A program made the translations under genes and the position numbers. Below, piece by piece: positions 1-5,800 of a DNA stretch of 6,765 nucleotides (within the stretch, counting starts at the first letter, position 1; the number at the start of each line of letters is the position of its first letter). Source of the stretch: Candidatus Poseidoniaceae archaeon (GTDB taxonomy: Archaea > Thermoplasmatota > Poseidoniia > Poseidoniales > Poseidoniaceae); the NCBI GenBank assembly GCA_022425185.1, contig JAKMFY010000202.1:1-6765 (forward strand), written 5' to 3'. Below the pieces are notes generated by a model. It had not been told where the DNA came from, ran no database searches, and saw nothing but the letters and a program-made list of their open reading frames with translations.

Positions 1-452
1 GTCGTAATCGCTTCCATCTTTGAAGGGTCGAATGCCAAACCTTTCGCTTCAATGGCTTTGATTCCATCCGATTCTAACTCCCTCCATAACTTGTTTCGAA
101 GAAGGCGCAATCCTTGAGCAACAGGTGACTCATCCCCATCTTCCACTTGTTGAAGTGCTCGATCCACATCGTTAAGGATTGGAATCATTCTACGTGCAAG
201 ACCCATTCCACCATATTGAATGAGTGTCGATTTTTCTGCCATAAGGCGCTTACGTACATTTTGAATTTCAGCTTCCTTGTACGCAATTTCTTTTTCTGCC
301 TTTTCTGCACGCTGTGTGGCTTCTTCCAAAGGATCGAGAGGTTCTACGTGTTCGGCCAAATCAATCTGTTCAGCAACATCATCGAATTCAGGTGTTTCGT
401 CATCATGATGCTCAGGAGTTTCTTCCGGAGGTACTTCTTCATCGTTCGACAT
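1..452 (-). CDS. grpE: GrpE, nucleotide exchange factor of DnaK/Hsp70 (C-terminus cut by window edge)
   Basis: GrpE releases ADP from DnaK and resets the cytoplasmic Hsp70 folding cycle. The first 150 codons are visible, reading from ATG at 450-452 to the left edge. Residues 1-40 form an acidic, probably disordered tail (MSNDEEVPPEETPEHHDDET). Residues 41-80 are a charged heptad-like helix that includes QNVRKRLMAEK, the GrpE dimer coiled coil. Residues 80-102 (YGGMGLARRMIPILNDVDRA...) match the GrpE segment that usually reads as 'ya...l..dLLPVlDnleRAL'. Residues 137-149 (KGLAFDPSKMEAI) match the family signature G..FDP..HEA, with Met in place of the usual His. The DnaK-contacting beta wing, roughly the last 30-40 residues, is lost at the edge. 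GGATGA, four to nine bases before the ATG, is a weak ribosome binding site. The gene lies 26 nt behind the 238-residue gene on the same strand, so the two are probably co-transcribed. dnaK/dnaJ would be expected further left; this is inference. Confidence 0.93.
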   Translation of the reverse strand, partial: MSNDEEVPPEETPEHHDDETPEFDDVAEQIDLAEHVEPLDPLEEATQRAEKAEKEIAYKEAEIQNVRKRLMAEKSTLIQYGGMGLARRMIPILNDVDRALQQVEDGDESPVAQGLRLLRNKLWRELESDGIKAIEAKGLAFDPSKMEAIT

Positions 453-478
453 AAATCATCCCAAACAGAAGTGGTCTT

Positions 479-1195
479 TCAACCCGACGCTGTTGTATCG
501 TCAGGAAGACCGTGTGCTAAAACAGTGGAAACATTCCATGACCCCGTACCCCACTTTCGTGCTTCAAGATGATCACGGCCAATAATCGCAACCAATTCTG
601 ATTCTGAATTCCATCGATTCATTGTGTAGACAAGACTCTTTGCAGCTCGATCGTGGGCTTCATAGGTTGGAACAATTCGAGCATCTTCTTTTTCATCAAG
701 AGTTTCTCCTAAGGCTTTCCTTCGCTCCATCCAATCCATACAGACCTTTTCTGCATATTCAGATTCGGGTAGGCCAGATAATTCCATTCGAACCTTGTCC
801 CACGTCTGACCGCCGTAGAGAACATCCTCTCCGTCAATAATTGTGTTTAATGCAACATCAAGATACAGATATGCCCTGCCTTCCCATACTTCCCAAGCCC
901 CAGGACTTGCCCATTTCATTGCAAGAAGGAGGCCCTTTTCACCATCCGTCGATTCATCAAGCAGTTGATAGAAAGATTTCTTCTCATCTTTATCCCAAGG
1001 TTGAGCATCCATCCAATCGAGTAATTCCGCTTCTGCATCAATATCAAAAAGAACCTTCAAACGAGAATCTTGTAGCGGACGAGTATTCCGTAGCGTACGC
1101 TTTTCGAGACCGTTGTAGAGAGTGTCCCATGCTAAATCAAGCGTCAATTTAAGACGGGAAACATCGACTAAGAGTACGATGATTTCAAGCCCCAT
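479..1195 (-). CDS. Uncharacterised tryptophan-rich protein upstream of grpE (possible distant TraB-like fold)
   Basis: I do not recognise this 238-residue protein with confidence. No signal peptide or clear membrane helix is visible. Residues 2-10 are hydrophobic but short, followed by an acidic, mostly helical-looking middle (residues 50-175). It has 11 tryptophans (23, 61, 67, 95, 101, 104, 132, 155, 195, 215, 220), far above average for a soluble protein. The C-terminal stretch from His181-Asp-Arg to VAIIGRDHL (202-210) resembles the end of TraB/PrgY-type proteins, where an (E)RD..mA helix precedes a strand ending vG.gHl. LEIIVLLVDVSRLKL (3-17) could correspond to their early 'd.v.vELd..R' strand. 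That is a weak, by-eye comparison. The 717-nt open frame and the 26-nt spacing to grpE support a real gene. The ATG at 1193-1195 has an in-frame TGA six bases upstream and no strong ribosome binding site, so the N-terminus is less certain than the rest. Confidence 0.72.
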   Translation of the reverse strand: MGLEIIVLLVDVSRLKLTLDLAWDTLYNGLEKRTLRNTRPLQDSRLKVLFDIDAEAELLDWMDAQPWDKDEKKSFYQLLDESTDGEKGLLLAMKWASPGAWEVWEGRAYLYLDVALNTIIDGEDVLYGGQTWDKVRMELSGLPESEYAEKVCMDWMERRKALGETLDEKEDARIVPTYEAHDRAAKSLVYTMNRWNSESELVAIIGRDHLEARKWGTGSWNVSTVLAHGLPDDTTASG

Positions 1196-1326
1196 AACTC
1201 AAACCAAACACCACTCTTCTTTGAGGCATTCGGCTTCTCCACAGGCTTCAACTTTTTAATAAATTGAGCCACATGAGCAAGAGCATTCAAGAACAGCGGT
1301 CTTGCCATTGCGAATGAGGCGTTACA
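1196..1326. promoter_or_regulatory. Divergent intergenic region with AT-rich, TATA-like element
   Basis: This 131-nt gap separates two divergent genes and must hold promoters for both. The only strongly AT-rich stretch is CTTTTTAATAAATT at about 1252-1265. It reads as a plausible archaeal TATA-like box in either direction (TTTTTAATAAA on plus, TTTATTAAAAA on minus). It lies about 60 nt from either start codon, which would leave 5' leaders of roughly 30-40 nt. No purine-rich BRE is obvious on either side, so promoter assignment is inference. No repeat, operator palindrome or RNA structure stood out. Confidence 0.35.
1316..1319 (+). promoter_or_regulatory. Ribosome binding site of the DRG-family GTPase
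   Basis: GAGG lies seven bases before the ATG at 1327. It supports that ATG as the start; the resulting N-terminus matches the usual DRG N-terminal helical region. Confidence 0.5.
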
Positions 1327-2442
1327 ATGGCGACGATTAAGGAGCAAATCGATTTGATTCGCGCCGAGATCGATAAGACCCAAAAAAACAAGGCAACAAA
1401 TGCCCATATTGGGAAATTGAAAGCCAAGATCGCTCAGTTAAAACTCAAGGAAGAAAAGGCCACAGCTCACTCCAAAGCGAGTGGTGGAGGAAAGGGATTC
1501 GAAGTTCGAAAATCAGGTGATGCAACAGTCTCACTTGTTGGATTTCCCTCTGTCGGTAAATCTACACTCATCTCTAAGGTCACTGACGTTGATTCAGAAA
1601 CGGGAGGATATGCGTTTACAACGCTTACGTGTATTCCTGGAGTCATGGAACACAGAGGGGCTAAAATTCAGATTCTGGACTTACCGGGTTTGATCAAAGG
1701 GGCTGCCGAAGGAAAGGGAAGAGGAAAAGAAATTCTCAACGTTATTCGCTCATCAGATATGGTCCTCTACATTGTCGACCCATTCCAAGATGGGCATTTC
1801 AAAGTCTTACATCGGGAATTGCATAATTCTGGTTTACGACTCAACGAACAACGACCACCAGTCTTCATCAAACGCACCGATAAGGGTGGTATTGACGTTC
1901 GTACAACTGTGGAACAAACATACCTTACACCAGAAGAAATGGGCGATATTATTCGATCATTCGGATTCACTTCAGCTATTGTCACATTACGTCAAGACAC
2001 GACTGCTGAACAGATTGTCGATTGTTTAGCAGGGAACATCATTTACGAAAAAGCAGTTATTGCGATTAACAAAATCGATATTGCAACGCCTGAAGATATT
2101 GCGCGAGCGAGAGTTGGATTACCACAAGAATGGCCAATTATGGAAATCTCAGCATTCAAGGACATTGGTCTTAACGAATTGAAAGATTTCATTTACGATA
2201 ATCTTGGATTCATGCGAGTGTTTCTCAAACCGCAGGGGCAAGAAGCCGATATGGAAGAACCTCTCATCGTCAAGGATGATTCAACTGTTCGCACAATTTG
2301 TAACAAACTGCATCGTGACTTTGTACGCAAATTTAGATTTGCTCGAATTAAGGGCCCATCTGCAAAATTTGATTGGCAGCGTGTCGGTTTAGACCATCTT
2401 TTACAGGACGGAGACATCTTGACAATCGTGGTGAAGCGATGA
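1327..2442 (+). CDS. DRG/Rbg-family GTP-binding protein with TGS domain
   Basis: This is a cytoplasmic GTPase of the developmentally regulated GTP-binding (DRG/Rbg) branch of the Obg superfamily, a family linked to ribosomes and translation in archaea and eukaryotes. Its 371 residues are the usual full length. Residues 1-45 form the basic helical N-terminal region. The G domain carries G1 GFPSVGKS (72-79), the G2 switch around YAFTTLTCIPG (95-105), G3 DLPG (118-121), G4 NKID (248-251) and G5 SA (275-276). All nucleotide-contacting motifs are intact. Residues of about 165-235 form the S5D2-like insertion typical of DRG proteins. Residues of about 297-370 are the TGS domain, ending GLDHLLQDGDILTIVVKR. 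The family assignment is clear; the exact cellular role in this lineage is not known from sequence. The stop overlaps the start of the next gene as ATGA, so the two are probably one transcript. The promoter would lie in the divergent region upstream. Confidence 0.97.
   Translation: MATIKEQIDLIRAEIDKTQKNKATNAHIGKLKAKIAQLKLKEEKATAHSKASGGGKGFEVRKSGDATVSLVGFPSVGKSTLISKVTDVDSETGGYAFTTLTCIPGVMEHRGAKIQILDLPGLIKGAAEGKGRGKEILNVIRSSDMVLYIVDPFQDGHFKVLHRELHNSGLRLNEQRPPVFIKRTDKGGIDVRTTVEQTYLTPEEMGDIIRSFGFTSAIVTLRQDTTAEQIVDCLAGNIIYEKAVIAINKIDIATPEDIARARVGLPQEWPIMEISAFKDIGLNELKDFIYDNLGFMRVFLKPQGQEADMEEPLIVKDDSTVRTICNKLHRDFVRKFRFARIKGPSAKFDWQRVGLDHLLQDGDILTIVVKR
2429..2434 (+). promoter_or_regulatory. Ribosome binding site deciding the start of the DoxX-like gene
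   Basis: TGGTGA lies inside the last codons of the GTPase gene, a few bases before the ATG at 2439-2441, and fits the archaeal 16S rRNA tail (GGTGATC type). It favours this ATG over the in-frame ATG at 2373. The latter would add 22 hydrophilic residues, unlike DoxX family proteins, and lies deep in the GTPase gene. Confidence 0.5.
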
Positions 2443-2852
2443 AAACATTATGGTCTTATCATCGTGACATACTGGCTATAGGACTTGGATGTTTTTTTAC
2501 CTATGTTGGAATTCTCCATTTCATTGATCCTGAATGGTTTACAGCCATCGTACCCAACATACTGCCTGGATCAGACGTGTTTTGGGTTCTTGTCAGTGGA
2601 ATTCCAGAAGTCCTCTGCGGAATCGGATTAATTCTTCCCAAAACGCGTGTTCTTGCTGCACGAGCAACAGTGATTCTACTCATTCTATTGTATTGGGCTA
2701 ATCTCAATATGTGGATCTATGATATTGAATTGAATGGACAAACATTCCCCTTATGGGCGCATATTCTCAGAGGCCTAGCACAAATCGCTATGGGACTTAC
2801 AGCAGCATACTTGGGCGAATGGTTTCTCCGTCCAAATGTGCAAGAGAAGTAA
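2439..2852 (+). CDS. DoxX-like four-helix integral membrane protein
   Basis: This is a 137-residue membrane protein of the DoxX/DoxX-like superfamily. Members are small four-helix proteins found with quinone-linked oxidoreductases or of unknown role; no catalytic residues are known that would settle its function. Helices lie at about residues 11-28, 47-66, 70-88 and 105-125. Family features are visible. GILHFIDPEWFTAIVPNILP (24-43) is the characteristic 'G..HF..P..f..ivP..lP' segment after helix 1. SGIPEVLCGIGLILPKTR (53-70) matches the 'SGv.Ei..G.gLl.p.tR' of helix 2. Helix 3 ends in the conserved-looking YWANLNM (85-91). The ATG overlaps the GTPase stop (ATGA), implying translational coupling. 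The TAA stop abuts the stop of the convergent glucanase gene with no spacer. No functional link to either neighbour is evident. Family confidence is good; specific function is unknown. Confidence 0.87.
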   Translation: MKTLWSYHRDILAIGLGCFFTYVGILHFIDPEWFTAIVPNILPGSDVFWVLVSGIPEVLCGIGLILPKTRVLAARATVILLILLYWANLNMWIYDIELNGQTFPLWAHILRGLAQIAMGLTAAYLGEWFLRPNVQEK

Positions 2853-5800
2853 TCAGGCCCATTCATCATCGCCAGACTCGCCGTTACGCACACGTATGAA
2901 TGCAATAAGGATGAGAAGGATAACAACAAGTACTCCAATTTGCACAATAGCAGATGAACTTAGCGAAGATTTACTTTCATCATCTGTGTTTACAGGGTCA
3001 TCTGTATCGCCACCTGGTTCGGTCGGCTCAGTCGTCGTCGACACATCGACAGTAAACGACAGAGTGCTGGAATTCATATTACCAGATGCATCTGAACTCT
3101 TGACAAGAACAGTCCAGTCATCATTAGCAAGAGGTTCTGATACAAACTCATGATTCTTTTTGGTTGCGAAGTCGTTGGAATAGACAAGTACATCATCCAA
3201 ATAGACTTCTTCAGTTGAACTTTCAGAAGTATACCAACTGATTCTAGCTTTCCCATCTTCAAGCACTTCAACATTCAAATTCAATAGCTCAGGTGGGGTT
3301 GTGTCAACAATGTTGCTTGTTGTAAAGGTCACCAGAACATCATTCGTTCCATTGGCACTGATAGAGGCCACATACGAGGTATTGACTTCAAGCCCCGTCA
3401 GCGTGATTGCATGATCTGTAGCGGATATTGTCCATTGAGTTGGGCTCATTGAATTCATTGGTTCTGTTTCAGAGACCATGTATTGAATCGAGGTTGCATC
3501 TGCTACAGTCGTCGACCATGTAAGTACAGCCGAATTTGCTGTTACTGTGTCAACGGATGCTCCAAAGATTTGTTGAGGCACCTCAGGCATCTCAAATCCA
3601 GTTAATTGAGCATAGACATGCCCATCGACATCATAGGACGAGAGCATGGTTTCCTGACCCGTTCCGTCGAGGACAACGTCCAAAACATTCGGATCATAAT
3701 CAATACCATCATCGAGAGCAGGATTGGAACCACCACCAAGAGTCCATGTGCTTGCAGTTGCATCGACATCTCTCCATTTACCAGTACCAAATCCGTCTTG
3801 GCTACCAACAACAACGATGTAACGATAGTTCGAGATATCATCTCCAATCACATCCTTACTCACAGTAAACGTAATCGTTTTCGAAGTGACATCACCAGTG
3901 ACATCGACCCCACGAGAAGAAGTGCTCCCCGTCATTGATTGAACAGCCATGACTGCACCAGGTTCTCCGGTTCCACTGATAGCAACTTCCCAAGCCCAAT
4001 CAGGATGAATCTCAGCATTTGCCCCATCGAGCATGTCTGTCGTCCCATAGGACGTGTTTCCTTGATCAACATAGATTTGCACGATTTGATGGCTGAATCC
4101 ATTCGACAGCCCCCAAATGTCTGTCATCTCACCGACTTCAAGGATGAATTGTGCATTCCAAGCACTCTGACGAATTGTTAATTGTTGAGCATCCCAAAGA
4201 CCGCCATTGTTTGGAGTTGCGAAATCACTTGCGAGAGGATACGTGTAGTCTCCATCTCCAGTTTCGTCTCCTATTGTATCATTCAGTACAAGCAATGTCA
4301 CCCACTCTTCAAGATCAGGTAGCACAAGTTCGGCAGGAGCCGGCGGTGCAATTTCCATGTCGAGGCCATCACCATAGGCAAGGGATTCAGCCCATGAGGA
4401 TACAACCTTGACACGAGTCGAATAGCGTGGAGAGAGCCCGATTTCAGACCATGGAATCATGAACTCATAGACATCATCAACAGCACAGTCACCTAAGGAG
4501 GAACTGCCGCTGAGAACCCATTGCTCTTGGTCTCCAGTCTTTCCTTTGGCTGTAAAGAGATTCCATTTTGCTCTACCATCATCTCGAAGAGTATCAAAAT
4601 CAAATGCCACCATGTACTTCGAGGGGAATCCAAGAATTTGATTACCGTAATACGTTCTAAAGTTGGTTTCTGCTTCATTAAAATTCACAGCATTCGGTTG
4701 CATGAAGTAAATGGCGAGATCGGGTTCGTCTCCATTTGAAGATTGGTTTTCAAGGTCCTCTGGAATATCTGCGTCAATACGAACAAAGACGTTTGAAGAG
4801 TCGTATCCGATGTAAAATTGTTCAATATCAAACGTATCTCCAGAGACTGGAGCATCGTATTGTGCAGAACCATCCCATTCACCGGGTAATGCAATTCCGT
4901 CGATCATTGGTTCTATGATTCCAGAAGCAGATGTTGCCGGTACAGCTGGGTTCGTCCACAAATCTTGCAAGTATGGTGGTAATTCGAGATTCACTGCCCG
5001 ATAAATGTTGGAGAGATGTACTTTGAACAAGACATCCCAATTTTCGTCATAGCCACTATCTTGGTCAAGTCCATACCACCAATACCAATCGCTACCTTCA
5101 GCAATGTAGAGAGATTCCCAAGCCGCAGTCAGGCCTGGATGATTCGGATTCAATTCCTCAAATGCAACCAACTCTTGTCGTGCTTCTATCAAACGTTGCC
5201 AACCAAGGCTTTCTTCTTCTTCTCCTGCCCATGTTCTGAGTGTACCATCGATCCATGAACCTGTTCCAATGGTTTGAATTTCCGGCAAGGATGTGTTCTT
5301 TTCGAGGAATTCAGATGGAGTTGTTGTCACAATTGTTGGATGGTCTGCCAGTCGACTGTACCATTCAGCCATGAATGGCCTTGCATTGTCTTGATGTTGG
5401 AATTCTGACATGAACATCCAGTTTTCACCATCGAGAGCCACCGTAAGCAAATGCTCAGAAGGATCTTCGCCTTCATCGAGGAGTTGCTGACGTATGTTAT
5501 CGATGTATGCAATAAAATCAGAAACAGCTGCTTCTGGTGTCATGGTTCCATATTGGAAAGCGATTCGATCAGAGATGACTCGGTCTCGAAAAATCACGGA
5601 AACTTCGCCGCCATCAGTTCCACTAACGGTCCAAGGTGTTGCGAGATTCGATGCCTTTTCCACATCGATGAGATTACCGTTTACATCTCTGGATTGCTTC
5701 AAAAGTTCTTCATCAGTCACCATCCATTCAACACCAACATCACTGACTGGTTCAACCATTGCAGGCGAGACAGCTTGTTCGCTTGGCCACATGCCAGCTG

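Noticed and set aside
147..572. 141-codon plus-strand frame opposite grpE and the end of its upstream gene
   Set aside because: It is antisense to GrpE, and its Phe/Cys-rich translation looks like a complement of acidic coding sequence.
1168..1308. Small 46-residue minus-strand frame (MARPLFLNALAHVAQ...) as a separate gene
   Set aside because: It overlaps the start of the 238-residue gene, fills the divergent promoter region and shows no family match. It is kept only as a possible frameshifted extension in a finding.
1378..1387. CAA AAA AAC in the GTPase gene, matching the A_AAA_AAC slippery heptamer
   Set aside because: It falls in a lysine-rich N-terminal helix of a full-length, intact GTPase. 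No downstream structure was noted, and a -1 product is not expected for this family.
2373..2438. In-frame upstream ATG that would extend the DoxX-like protein by 22 residues
   Set aside because: It lies well inside the GTPase TGS domain, adds a polar basic stretch unlike DoxX family N-termini, and a GGTGA site supports the ATG at 2439.
2853..2960. Archaeosortase (PGF-CTERM-like) sorting signal at the GH57 C-terminus
   Set aside because: No PGF-type motif precedes the helix, and the tail after it contains an acidic 13-residue segment. A simple membrane anchor fits better.
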